This document shows positions 9,962-19,062 of a stretch of 48,612 nucleotides of DNA, in pieces. The stretch comes from an uncultured Candidatus Altimarinota bacterium. Lineage in GTDB: Bacteria > Patescibacteriota > Gracilibacteria > BD1-5 > UBA6164. Numbering within the stretch: position 1 is the first letter of the stretch; each line of letters starts with the position of its first letter. The translations under genes and the position numbers were made by a program. Location: the NCBI GenBank assembly GCA_913055215.1, contig CAJXJP010000004.1, positions 1 through 48,612 of the forward strand, given 5' to 3'. Under the pieces are notes generated by a model. The model was given only the letters and a program-made list of their open reading frames with translations. It searched no databases and was not told the DNA's origin.

Positions 9962-10408
9962 TTATTTTTCTAGGTTTTTTTGAATAAATTCTGCAAAATC
10001 TTTTGCAGATTCAAAGTTTAAATGAACCGAAGCATAACGAATATATGCAACTTCATCTACATGAGCTAGTACTTCTAACACATCTTTTCAAACTTGTTTT
10101 GAAGTTACTTCTCATTTACTTCCCCATTTAAATTCTAGTTTACGAATAATATCGTTAATTATTCATACACTCATATTCCTCTTATTTACAGCTTTCAATA
10201 TAGAATCTTCTAATTTTTCTCTATTATATTTTTCAATTCTTTTTCATGATTTTTCAACCACAAGTGTCATAATTTCCATTTTTTCAAATGTTGTAAAACG
10301 ATTACGACAATTTTCACATTCTCTTCTTCTACGAATGGTTTTTCCATCATCTGAGGCTCTCGAATCAATTACTTTTGTATTCGGATTTCAACAGTTAATA
10401 CAATACAT
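9962..10408 (-). CDS. nrdR: Transcriptional repressor NrdR
   Basis: NrdR senses dATP/ATP through an ATP-cone and represses ribonucleotide reductase genes by binding paired NrdR boxes. The 148-residue protein has the N-terminal zinc ribbon with C3, C6, C31 and C34 ([22 protein letters not shown]), then RFTTFEKME and an ATP-cone to about residue 135. The glycine after C6 is TGA. It is 22 bp upstream of nrdB and lies in the nrd cluster; clear tandem NrdR boxes stand before nrdD at 13770-13818. The start ATG 10408 has no SD. Confidence 0.95.
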
Positions 10409-10440
10409 ACTTTTTTCTTTAATAACTAAACGAAAAAACT

Positions 10441-10461
10441 AAAAACTAGTATATAGTTTTT
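10441..10461 (-). terminator. Weak terminator after nrdG
   Basis: AAAAACTA / TAGTTTTT inverted repeat with a five-base loop overlapping the nrdG stop codon. It is AT-only apart from two C/G pairs, so it may only partly stop transcription into nrdR-nrdB. Confidence 0.4.
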
Positions 10462-11161
10462 ATGTTCTTATTCAAATATTTTTCACATAAGGTTGAAGTC
10501 TGGTTTTCATATGCAATAATTCTGCTTCAGTAAAACCTTCTCATTCAAAATTTTTATCTAATGTTTTTCCTGGGCGAAAGTTTTGTAAATAATAATTTTT
10601 TGCTCAATAAATATTTTTTCATATTTCAATTATATTTTCCAAACTATGAAACTTTTTTATAACCGTTGTACGAAATTCATAATCTATTTTTCCCTCTAAC
10701 AGTGTAGCTAGAGATTCTTTATATGGATTTTCTGACTCTTGCGTTCAGGTGATTTCTGAAAATTTCCCTAAAGGATTTTTTATATCCATAGCAACATAAT
10801 CCAGAAGATTATCTTCAATAAGTTTTTGCAATATTTCAGGATTTCTTCCGTTTGTATCAAGTTTTACATAAAATCACATATCTTTAACCTTTTTACAAAA
10901 TGAGTACAGATCTTTTTGCAGAGTTGGTTCCCCTCAACAAATAGACACTCATTCTAATAATCATTTTCTTGATTCTAAAAAATGAAAAAAGGCTTGTTCC
11001 GAAATAAGATTTCACATCTGTTTTTTTACTCACTCTGGTAAAACAAAGTCTGGATTGTGACAAAAAGAACACCTCATATTGCATCACAAAGTGAATACAA
11101 CACAAGATGTCTTCCCGGGAAAATCAAGCATTGAAAATTTTTGAATTCCTGATAACAACAT
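10460..11161 (-). CDS. nrdG: Anaerobic ribonucleotide reductase activase (radical SAM)
   Basis: A 233-residue radical-SAM enzyme that installs the glycyl radical on NrdD. The [4Fe-4S] motif is CNMRCSFC (C27, C31, C34), preceded by MLDFPGKTSCVVFTLG, as in the NrdG2-type family. The SAM-binding GGE is CGGEP (first Gly is TGA), followed by KLDTNGRNP and AMDIKNP. By my reading 12 of 19 glycines are TGA, so this gene uses the recoded codon heavily. The start ATG 11161 is 12 nt after the stop of the glycyl-radical domain gene. Order nrdD - radical domain - nrdG suggests one operon. Confidence 0.93.
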
Positions 11162-11172
11162 ATTATTTATGT

Positions 11173-11367
11173 TTAACAACTAAATTCTTCATTAAAACTC
11201 GCATTTTCTGTTTTGTCTGTTTTAAAATAATTTCTTGAATAAAATTCTGCTTTTTTCCCCGTATTAAAACTTGTTACTGGCCTATGGTATCACATCACAC
11301 GAGTATAAATTTCACATTTTGTTCTTTCTACTGTTTTCCCTTCTTTATTTATAAATACAGCTGTCAT
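11173..11367 (-). CDS. nrdD: Separate NrdD glycyl-radical domain, 64 aa
   Basis: This small protein matches the C-terminal glycyl-radical tail of class III ribonucleotide reductase: KCEIYTRVMGYHRPVTSFN, then GKKAEFYSR. The radical glycine of RVMGY is residue 26, encoded by TGA at 11290-11292. The neighbouring large NrdD (11533-13737) ends right after its zinc motif and lacks this tail, so the two together make up one enzyme. The start ATG 11367 is in the same reading frame as the large gene; between them are TAA at 11533-11535 and a cluster of GC-rich hairpins. Small autonomous proteins with this motif exist elsewhere, as far as I recall, so the split may be functional and old. Confidence 0.85.
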
Positions 11368-11405
11368 AATTAAAAAATTATAAATTAAAATTATTATTGA
11401 AATTT

Positions 11406-11528
11406 TTCCTTCTCTTAGAATTAAGGGAAGGTGGTCGAAGACCGGATGGGATATTATCTGGTTTTACCTATAAATACCCCTATCCCCGCTATCGCGGTAC
11501 TTTCCCCTTCTCAAGGTGGAAAAGGAGT
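11406..11528. repeat. Hairpin-rich element inside the split nrdD
   Basis: A string of GC-rich hairpins: CCTTCTCTTA/TTAAGGGAAGG, GGTCGAAGACC followed by GGATGGGAT, an AT-rich spacer, CCCCTATCCCCG with CCGCTATCGCGG, and TTTCCCCTTCTCAAGGTGGAAA. The block from 11423 to 11452 resembles the start of copy 2 (4461-4492) in reverse complement. It lies exactly between the two NrdD coding parts. Confidence 0.6.
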
Positions 11529-11532
11529 AATA

Positions 11533-13737
11533 TTATATTTTTGTCTCACTGACTGCTTTCATTTTATCAGCATCATCTGTATATTTTTCTCTTAGTTCAT
11601 TATCGAATTTTTCTCATTCATATCAGATTTCAGAGTCACATTTTGGACAATAATCGTGTTCTCATTGAATATATCCATGTTTTTTACAAATTGAGAATGT
11701 CGGACTAATAGTAATATATGGAAGTTGATAATTTGATAATACGGTTTTTACAAAGTTTTTACATGCATCAGAATCTTTGAGTCTTTCCCCCATATACATA
11801 TGAAGAACCGTTCCTCATGTATATTTACATTGAAGGTCATTTTGTTTTTCTAATGCCTCAAATGGATCATCAGAATAGCCAACCGGTAATTGTGTAGAAT
11901 TTGTATAATACGGTGCTTCTTCTGTACCAGATTGAATAATATCTGGCATTTGTTTTTTATCTTCACGTGCAAATCTATATGTAGTTCATTCTGCTGGAGT
12001 TGCTTCCAGATTATATAAATTTCCAGTTTCTTCTTGGAAATCTTTTAAAATATCTCTCATATAATCTAATACTTCTGTTGCAAATTGTTTTCACCATGCA
12101 GTGGAAATATCTTCACGCCCGTTAGTAAAGTTTAGAATTGCTTCATTCATCCCATTAATCCCAATAGTTGAGAAATGATTTCTAAACGATGGTAAATATC
12201 TTTTTGTATATGGGTATAAGCCATTATCAAGCCATTGTGTAATTGTTTTTCTTTTAAGTTCAAGTGATGTTTTTGCTTGTTCCATCAAGTAAGCAATTTG
12301 TTTTTTAAATGCTTCTTCATTTCCATCTTGGTTATAACCAATTCTTGCAAGATTTAGAGTTACTACCCCGATAGAACCCGTCATTTCAGAAGAACCAAAG
12401 AGTCCTCAACCTCTTTTTTCAAGTTGTGTTAGGTCGAGTTGTAAACGACAACACATCGAACGAACAGCTCCTGGTTTGTATGCATCTGGATTTTCTACAT
12501 TTTCATAGGTTCCATCATCTTTTTCTACTCTTTTAAACTGACTTCAGACAAAGTTTTGGAAATATGGAAGTCCATATTTTGCTGTCATTTCAAAAAGTGA
12601 ATCAATATCTGGGTCATTCCATGGGAAATCTGGAGTAATGTTGTATGTAGGAATTGGGAAGGTAAATACACGTCATTTATTATCCCCTTTTACATAAACA
12701 TCAATCAACGCTCTGTTGATAATTTTCATTTCATCTTCCAATTCACCATATTTCTTTTTGTAGTAACCATTATCAATTCCTCCTAAAAATAATGCTTTTT
12801 CTTTCAAGTCTTCTGGACACGTCCAATCAAGAGTAATGTTTGTAAATGGTGTTTGTGTCCCCCAACGACTTGGTACATTTAAACCAAAAATGAAATTTTG
12901 CATTTGTTGATATACATATTTATAGGTTTTACTATAAATAAATTGTTCTCTTTGATGTTCATTTGGAAATTGTGCTCCGCAATCAATTAATTCTTGTTCG
13001 ATTCCTTCTTTAAATTTATGAACAAATGGTGCTAAGTATGTATCAAATGATGAAAATGCTTGAGCTCATGCCCATTCGTTTTGAAGTGTTCAAAGAAAAT
13101 TAATCATTTGATTCACTGCAGCTTGAAGATTATTTGCTGGTGCTGAATCAATTCTATTATCACAACCATTAAAACCTTCTTCTAGTAAGCCTCTTAAACT
13201 CCAACCGGCACAATATCCACAAAACATATCTAAATCATGGATATGCATATCTCAGTTCCTATGTAAGTTTCCAATTTCAGCAGGATAAATATGTGACAAC
13301 CAATAGTTTGCTGTAACTTTACCAGAAACATTTAGAATTAAACCCCCGAGAGAATAACCAGAGTTTGCATTTGCATTAACTCTCCAATCTGAACGGTCTA
13401 AATATTCATCCATAGTTCCCGCAACTTCGATAACAACATTTTTATCAGATCTTGCTTCATTTCTTTTTTGTCTATATAAAATGAAACTTTTTGCCACAGA
13501 ATCATGCCCTGCTTTGATTAAAATTTCTTCCACAGCATCTTGTAGTATTTCAACACTTGGAATAGATGTTCCAACTTTTGATTCTACAAGTGCCACAATT
13601 GTGTTTGTCATTGAAGAAACATCTTCAAATCTATCTCCGCCAACTGATTGAATCGCTTTCTCTAAGACCTTCTCTATTTTCATTTTGTCGAATGTCACAA
13701 TAGCCCCATTTCTTTTTTTTACCTTATAGATAGCCAT
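11533..13737 (-). CDS. nrdD: Anaerobic ribonucleotide reductase, catalytic part
   Basis: Class III ribonucleoside-triphosphate reductase, 734 residues. It starts with an ATP-cone (residues 1-95: YKVKKRNGAIVTFDKMKIEKV), followed by the barrel: HIHDLDMFCGYCAGWS, NVPSRWGTQTPFTN, SMCCRLQLD, GSIGVVTLNLARIG, FSTIGINGMNEA. Near the C-terminus is the zinc-type CKKHGY...CPKC motif. It stops about 30 residues later, before the glycyl-radical loop, which is encoded separately at 11173-11367. Several glycines are TGA. The start ATG 13737 has no SD. Two NrdR boxes overlap its promoter. Confidence 0.95.
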
Positions 13738-13769
13738 AAAATCAATAGTTACTTAAATTAAAAAACTGA

Positions 13770-13826
13770 TTAGCACATATAGTGTTCATCTATTTCTAAA
13801 TATAACAATATATGGTGTTTTTCCAA
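13770..13826 (-). promoter_or_regulatory. nrdD promoter with tandem NrdR boxes
   Basis: Two matches to the NrdR consensus ACACWATATATWGTGT: TTAGCACATATAGTGT at 13770-13785 (11 of 16) and TAACAATATATGGTGT at 13803-13818 (13 of 16). Their centres are 33 bp apart, about three helical turns, the usual spacing. The second box lies between a minus-strand -35 TTGGAA (13821-13826) and -10 TATATT (13799-13804; 16-nt spacer), and the first lies just after the expected start point. NrdR, encoded at 9962-10408, would block this promoter. Confidence 0.75.
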
Positions 13827-13932
13827 GTAAAAAAGTATTGACTTTTTATGAAAATATTTCGGTTTTTCCCAATATCTTGTATGTAATGCCAAAACAAAAT
13901 ACAATATGTATTTTTATATTTTTTTATACAGA

Positions 13933-13962
13933 AAAACGACCCCAATATATTGGGGTCGTTTT
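13933..13962. terminator. Perfect 30-bp palindrome, terminator-like
   Basis: AAAACGACCCCAATA followed by its exact reverse complement, with A/T runs on both sides. It could be a bidirectional terminator or a binding site; the nearest gene it could serve is not obvious. Confidence 0.5.
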
Positions 13963-14055
13963 ATATACATATACAAGATTAAAAATATTCTCCTTGTTAT
14001 TCTAAAAATATTTCATACTATATATCTACCTGGGCAAGGTGTCATGTAAATGACG

Positions 14056-14092
14056 AAAAGACCCATACTACAGTCCGTAGTATGGGTCTTTT
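14056..14092. terminator. Strong bidirectional terminator
   Basis: Sixteen-base-pair perfect stem AAAAGACCCATACTAC / GTAGTATGGGTCTTTT with loop AGTCC. It begins 17 nt after the stop of the small membrane-protein gene at 14109. Confidence 0.75.
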
Positions 14093-14108
14093 CATTTCAG
14101 TGATTTTC

Positions 14109-14375
14109 CTAGCACAATAACATAGTTGTCCATGACACAAATGATCATAGCACAAATCAAACAAATAAGTTTCAAAATAACCAAAGCGTTTTATTTACAA
14201 ATCCTGATTCTTTTTTAATTACTAAAATTATGTATTTATACAAAAAATATATAAACTGAATAACCCATATTCAATATACTGCTAAAGAAATTTCTGTCAT
14301 ATAACTTCCTCCTGAACAAGCATATGTAAAACTCGGCATTAAAAGAAGGATTGAAAATATAAATAATTTTTGCAT
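14109..14375 (-). CDS. Small secreted/membrane protein, 88 aa
   Basis: Starts at ATG 14375 and ends at TAG. Residues 1-19 form a signal-like segment (MQKLFIFSILLLMPSFTYA) followed directly by CSGGS, a weak lipobox (T-Y-A-C). Two further hydrophobic stretches follow (about residues 28-52 and 64-88). Glycines in YGIWVI and in the last segment (FGNLFVGFVLGS) are TGA, so it is a native-code gene. A strong terminator follows. No family recognised; it may be a lipoprotein or a two-helix membrane protein. Confidence 0.65.
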
Positions 14376-14444
14376 AGTTATTTGTTATGTAATATTTTTA
14401 AATTTATCCATTATTTACTTGCTAACTTTAAATTAAAAACCTGT

Positions 14445-14762
14445 TTATTTTAAATTTTTATTCACCCAAACTCAAATATCAGCTAATAACGGAGACAGTT
14501 TTTTTCCTGTATCTGTTAATGTATATGTAACTTTTGGTGGGATTGTCGGATAGACACTTCTGTTAATAATACCATTTTTTTCTAAATTTCTTAATTCATG
14601 CGTCAATACTTTCTGACTAATTGAAGGAATACGCCTAAGAAAATCTCATGTTCTTATTCATCAATCTTGCAAGTGCCATAAAATTATTACTGCCCATTTA
14701 CTTCAAATCACATTTAACAAGGATTGAACTGGACAAAATTTAATTTTCTTAAAATTACTCAT
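14445..14762 (-). CDS. HxlR-family transcriptional regulator
   Basis: A 105-residue winged-helix protein of the HxlR/MarR-like type. Visible hallmarks are CPVQSLLNVIGSKWAVIILWHL (residues about 10-31), the recognition region RRIPSISQKVLTHELRNLEKNG and the wing PPKVTYTLTDTGKKL. TGA supplies glycines in IGSKW, QDGGIRTGD and ADIGVW. It is divergent from the cysteine hydrolase gene at 14895, with 132 bp between their starts, so it probably regulates that gene and itself; Cys10 might be a redox sensor as in related regulators (inference). Confidence 0.92.
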
Positions 14763-14818
14763 TCTTATAAATAAACTATTATTACATAAATGTTAGTATA
14801 AAACTTTTATATCCCTAC

Positions 14819-14875
14819 TTGAATTATACTCTAAGTTAGATATATTCAAAAATTAGTTGCAAGCAACTAATTTTT
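14819..14875 (+). promoter_or_regulatory. Promoter and inverted-repeat operator before hydrolase gene
   Basis: TTGAAT (14819-14824), 16 nt, TATATT (14841-14846). Directly after it is the inverted repeat AAAATTAGTTGC-AA-GCAACTAATTTT (14849-14874), which covers the expected transcription start. The position fits an operator for the divergent HxlR regulator; as RNA it would also form a terminator-like hairpin with a T run. Confidence 0.55.
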
Positions 14876-14894
14876 TATACTTAATAGAAAAATT

Positions 14895-15449
14895 ATGAAG
14901 AATACTGCCTTAATTTTAGTTGATTTTCAAAACGATTATTATGATGATTTCAAGGGCTCGAGATTTCCTTTAAAAGATTTTCGAGAAAAAACAATAAAAG
15001 CTCGAAAAGTATTAGATGCTTTTAGACAGAAGAATATACCTATTTATCATATAAAACATGAAAATCTTTCAAAAAATTCAAAATTTTTTTCTTATGAATC
15101 TATGTGAACAAACTTTGATTCTTTACTTGAACCTAAAAAAAATGAATATATTATAACAAAAAGATATGCAAATAGTTTTAGAGATACGAACTTAAAAGAA
15201 CTATTAAATAATCAAAAAATAGATAATTTAATAATAATGTGAGCGATGAGTCATATGTGTATAGATTCTACAACAAGAGCTGCTTACGATTATTGATTTC
15301 ATTGCACTGTTCTTGAAGATATTTGTGCCACACATGATATAGAATCATGTTGACAATTCATAGATCATAAAAAAGTCCATGCTGCTTTTATGCATGCTTT
15401 AAATTTTAGTTTCGCTGAAATAACAACTAGCGAAAAAATATTAAATTAA
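14895..15449 (+). CDS. Cysteine hydrolase, isochorismatase family
   Basis: A 184-residue alpha/beta hydrolase of the nicotinamidase/isochorismatase superfamily. The N-terminal ILVDFQNDYYDD carries the catalytic Asp (D10); the Lys is probably that of ITKRYANSF; the nucleophile is C122 in SHMCIDSTTRAAYDYG. Nicotinamidase cannot be told from other members: the substrate is not evident. Glycines in YESMG, IMGAM, YDYGF and ESCGQF are TGA. It is divergently transcribed from an HxlR regulator and ends at a bidirectional terminator shared with nrdA. Confidence 0.88.
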
Positions 15450-15470
15450 TATAATTATCAATTTTACGTC

Positions 15471-15502
15471 AAAAAACTTCTCAATAAATTGAGAAGTTTT
15501 TT
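15471..15502. terminator. Bidirectional terminator, hydrolase/nrdA
   Basis: AAAAAACTTCTCAAT / ATTGAGAAGTTTTTT, between the converging stop codons at 15449 and 15512. Confidence 0.8.
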
Positions 15503-15511
15503 AATTCTTAA

Positions 15512-18124
15512 TTACCCACTACAACTTGCACATTCTTTTACTTCAAGAGACATAGATCTCACGTAGTAAACAGTTTTAATCCCTTGTTTCCAAGACTTCA
15601 TGTAGTATCTGTATAGGTCAGCTGGAGATGTTTGTTGTGGGTTGATAATCCATTCGAACGAAGCCGATTGGTCAATCCATTTGTAAACTACCGACATCAT
15701 ATCGATAACATCTTCCATATCCATGTTTACGTATTCTTTATAGTACCAGAAGTTTTCTTTTGTTAAGTTTGGAGCAACTACAACAGAAGGCGCAACTGAG
15801 TTTGTTTCTACAAAGTATTTTTTATAAATAGGAAGCATCGCAGCTGTTGTCCCAACTACTCCTGCTGTAGAAGTGTTTGGAGCTGGTGCTAAGTGGTAAG
15901 CAAAACGCATACCGTCTTTTTTAATATTTTTGATTAATTTAGACCATTTATCTCACATTGCTGAATTTTCTTGGAACCATTTTTCATCTTTTCCAAGAAT
16001 AATCCCTTTTGACCATTCTGATCATTCGTAAATTTCATAAGTTCCTTTTTCAGCAGCAAGTTCGTTTGAAGATTTGAATGTATGATATGCAAATAATTCC
16101 ATAACTTCATCCATTTTTTCTCTTGCTTCAACAGAATCGTAAGCAAGATGATTTACTGCTAAATATTCAGCTACTCATAGGAAACCTACTCATACTGATC
16201 TATATTTTTTTGCTGTAAGCTCTGCTTCTTTGATTGGATAATAGTTTAGATCAATTACATTATCTAATATTCTCATCACAACTGGAGTAACTTCTTCGAT
16301 ATCTTTTGGAGTATTTACTTTGGCAACATTAAGAGATGCTAAGTTACATACTACTGAATCACCTGGTTGATATTTAATAACAATTTGTCCGTCTTCAATA
16401 GCTTCTTCAACATATTTTGAAGCAGAAGTATTTTGACAGATTTCAGTACATAATTGTGTAGAATAAATATTCCCCGCGTGTTTATTTGGGTTCAATTTAT
16501 TTACTGTATCTCTATAGAAAACGTATGGCATACCTGTTTCTACTGTAGATTTCATGAATTTTTTGAATAAGTCTTTTGCTTTAACTTTTTCGTTTAATTT
16601 TAGTTTTGGATTATTTTCACATTCTAAGTAGAACGCTTCAAATTCTTCAGAAAAACAATCTTGAATTTGTTTTCCAGTCAGATCACGAACTTCTTTTGGA
16701 TCCATCAGTGTCCAATCTCCATCTGACTCAACTCTTTTCATGAATAAGTCTGGAATTGAAACAGCTGGGAATACATCAAATGCTTTTCTTCTGATATCAC
16801 CAGTTTCAGTTTGTAAGTCTAGGAAATCATAGATATCTCTATGCCACATATCAAGTGTAACTGAAATAGCTCACGCTCTTGCACCAAGTTGATTTACCGC
16901 GATTGCTGTATCGTTAATAACTTTAATCCAAGGATTGACTCATCCTGATACTCCTTGAACTCCTCTAATTGTTCCACCTCTTGAACGGATATTCCCAAGA
17001 TACACACCAATACCTCCACCAAATTTAGAAATTTGAGCCATATTTTCAACATTGTGATAGATTCCTCTTAGGTCATCATCTACGTTTAATTTAAAACATG
17101 AAGATAATTGATGATAATTTGTTCTAGAATTTAGAAGAGTTGGCGTAGGAAGTGAGATTTTCCCTGTTGCACAATATTCATAAATTTTGAATGCTGTTTC
17201 TAATCTTTTTTCTTCAGGTTCTGGAATAGCTAAGAATAAAGCTGCACTCATGTACATTTCTTGAGGTAATTCTTTGACTACTTTATTAGGATTTAACAGA
17301 TATCTTTTATTATACATCATCATAGTTGTATAATTGTAACTTAGATCTGTTTCTTTATTTAATTTTTTCCCGGCAGCAAGAATATCTTCTTTTGAATAAT
17401 AATTATAAAAATCTTTATAATATAATCCTCTTTCGATATATTCATCAAATAATTTAACATACGCTTTTGGTTCATAGATTTTTTTAATATCCATTCCTCT
17501 ATTATTTGACGCTTGTTTATATAAATCAATAAGAGCTAATCTCCCTGCGATATATTGCCAAGAAGTATTTTCAACAGAAATCAGGTCAACTGCAGATTTG
17601 ATCATCATTTTTAAAATATCGTCAGTTTTCATGTTTTCTACAACATATTTTTTCAAACTATCTGATAATTCTTCAAATTTACAAGTTCTTGCTAAACCAT
17701 AACTTACTCTTTTGTAAGTTTCTTTTACTTTATAAATATCAAATGCTTCTTTTGAACCATCTTTTTTTACAATTTTTAATGTATTTGATTCGATTTTCTT
17801 TTCGAGTTTTTCTTTTCTTTTTTCTCTCTTTTTTCTTCTTTCATCTCTATATAAGATAAAATGTTTTGCAACATCATAGAGCTTCATATCCATTAGTTCA
17901 ATTTCTACGGCATCTTGGATTTGTTCAATCGATGGAATATTATCGTGTTCTGATGCTAACGCTTGTGCTTCAAGCTTAATCAACATTTTATCACAAACTT
18001 CCTCTACAAGATTTAAGTCCCCAGTTTGAACAGACTCAACAGCCTTTTCGATTACTCTTTCAATTCTAGTTCTATCAAAAGGAACTAGTTCCCCTTCTCT
18101 TGTTTTAATAACTTTTAAGACCAT
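15512..18124 (-). CDS. nrdA: Class I ribonucleotide reductase large subunit
   Basis: Catalytic subunit for reduction of ribonucleoside diphosphates, 870 residues. Two ATP-cone regions lie at the N-terminus (about 1-95 and 112-205), then the ten-stranded barrel: SSCFKLNVDDDLRG, FGGGIGVYLGNIRS, STQLCTEICQN, VCNLASLN and AGVVGTTAAMLPIY. It ends in the redox pair CASC (KECASCSG). Cys of SSC and NLASLN and Cys/Glu of LCTE are present; the usual Asn two residues before the latter Cys is Gln here. TGA glycines occur at VQGVSGGVNP and in VGVGFLG. The start ATG 18124 has no SD. nrdB is 5.6 kb downstream on the same strand. Confidence 0.95.
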
Positions 18125-18425
18125 AGTAAATTGTTAGTGTTAATACCTGTTTAAATCTATTCATTTTTGAAGAAATCGCTACAAATATTTATACAAATTT
18201 TGCACTTTCTGTTAAAAACTCAAAAGCAATTTGAAGCTAAAGAGAATTTTTCTCATTTTAGAATAAAATTATCATATATATATAAAATTTTCTCTTGACT
18301 CAAGACTTAATTAACTTTCTAGAAGCATAGGTATTGACAGAACTTCAGTCTATTATGAATAATATTTTGACATACTATTTTTATAATCTATAATTAATTC
18401 ACTATTATGGCTAGGAGAAATATAA
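18125..18425. other. Intergenic gap before the orphan gene at 18426
   Basis: Between the divergent nrdA and orphan genes. The right half holds two TTGACA hexamers and an SD belonging to the orphan gene. The left half must hold the nrdA promoter, but I see no clear hexamers or NrdR box there. Confidence 0.5.
18334..18417 (+). promoter_or_regulatory. Consensus promoters and SD of orphan gene 18426
   Basis: TTGACA at 18367-18372, a 16-nt spacer and TATAAT at 18389-18394, both hexamers perfect sigma70 consensus. Another TTGACA lies at 18334-18339. An AGGAG SD at 18413-18417 stands 8 nt before the ATG. Such a complete set of signals is exceptional in this window. Confidence 0.7.
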
Positions 18426-19025
18426 ATGAATAATTATCAAAGTCTCTTTGGTGAAAAATTTATTGAGATCCGTTCAGATATTCCAGAAAATACAAAAATA
18501 ATTGAAAATCGAATTCTTATCCGAGCGGTTACCATGTGTAGTACTGTTGTTTTAGAATTACAGAATCAATATTCTGACTGTAATACTGCAGAGGCGTTGA
18601 AAATAAACACCCTACTATCTGAATTGCATCGAAATAATTCATTAACAAAAACATTTAATCCTGGACGAATGGAATTTTTTGTTTCACTTACACAGCGAGC
18701 AGGAAATTATGTTGGTTTTGATATTTGTACCAATGAGCAAGAAACTCTCGAGTATCTCTGTTTAGCTGGTGGACGAACTCAAACCATGAAAACGATTGAG
18801 AAATATCATCAATCAACAAACTATAACAAGTTCAAAAAAGCCTATCATCGTGCTACTATAAATGAAGCTGCTGTTTTAATAATGGCAAGCGACAATAGTA
18901 TCACTGATGAAGAAGCTGAAAATAAAGCCGAAAGCAGCATTTACCAATTCAATGAAATCGCTTTTCATGGATGGGATAATCGTCTCTTTCTGGAAAAAAT
19001 ACTCAATTGTCATGAACAACATTGA
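18426..19025 (+). CDS. Orphan 199-aa protein ending in TGA, standard-code-like
   Basis: Unknown soluble protein of 199 residues with mixed helices, beginning MNNYQSLFGEKF. It has a perfect consensus promoter, an AGGAG SD at 8 nt spacing and no in-frame UGA. All seven glycines are GGN and all nine arginines CGN, against the AGA preference of native genes. The frame ends at TGA 19023-19025; the bidirectional terminator begins 8 nt later, and rmuC converges from 19063. Read as glycine, the UGA would add 35 residues through the terminator into rmuC antisense, ending at 19128-19130. I therefore annotate TGA as the evolved stop. Likely acquired from a standard-code donor; no family recognised. Confidence 0.7.
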   Translation: MNNYQSLFGEKFIEIRSDIPENTKIIENRILIRAVTMCSTVVLELQNQYSDCNTAEALKINTLLSELHRNNSLTKTFNPGRMEFFVSLTQRAGNYVGFDICTNEQETLEYLCLAGGRTQTMKTIEKYHQSTNYNKFKKAYHRATINEAAVLIMASDNSITDEEAENKAESSIYQFNEIAFHGWDNRLFLEKILNCHEQH

Positions 19026-19033
19026 GCAAATAA

Positions 19034-19059
19034 AAAAATCCTGTGTACGCAGGATTTTT
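19034..19059. terminator. Bidirectional terminator, orphan gene/rmuC
   Basis: AAAAATCCTG / CAGGATTTTT with a six-base loop, packed between the TGA at 19025 and the rmuC stop at 19063. Confidence 0.85.
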
Positions 19060-19062
19060 GTT

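Larger units (their letters stand above)
13738..14108. other. Intergenic gap with two perfect hairpins
   Basis: Between nrdD and the small membrane gene. It holds the NrdR-controlled promoter, an AT-rich stretch with TTGACT near 13850 on the plus strand, and two long hairpins at 13933-13962 and 14056-14092. The ~93 bases between the hairpins could encode a small RNA on either strand. A 43-codon minus frame there overlaps the hairpins and is not convincing. Confidence 0.4.

Noticed and set aside
10893-11105. 70-codon minus-strand ORF overlapping nrdG
   Set aside because: It lies in a different frame from the intact radical-SAM reading and shows no family pattern.
13962-14052. Small minus-strand ORF between the two palindromes (43 codons)
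   Set aside because: It overlaps hairpins, has no recognisable family and no conserved feature.
15934-16146. 70-codon minus-strand ORF inside nrdA
   Set aside because: It is in another frame than nrdA, which is continuous there when UGA is read as glycine; composition is that of a shadow frame.
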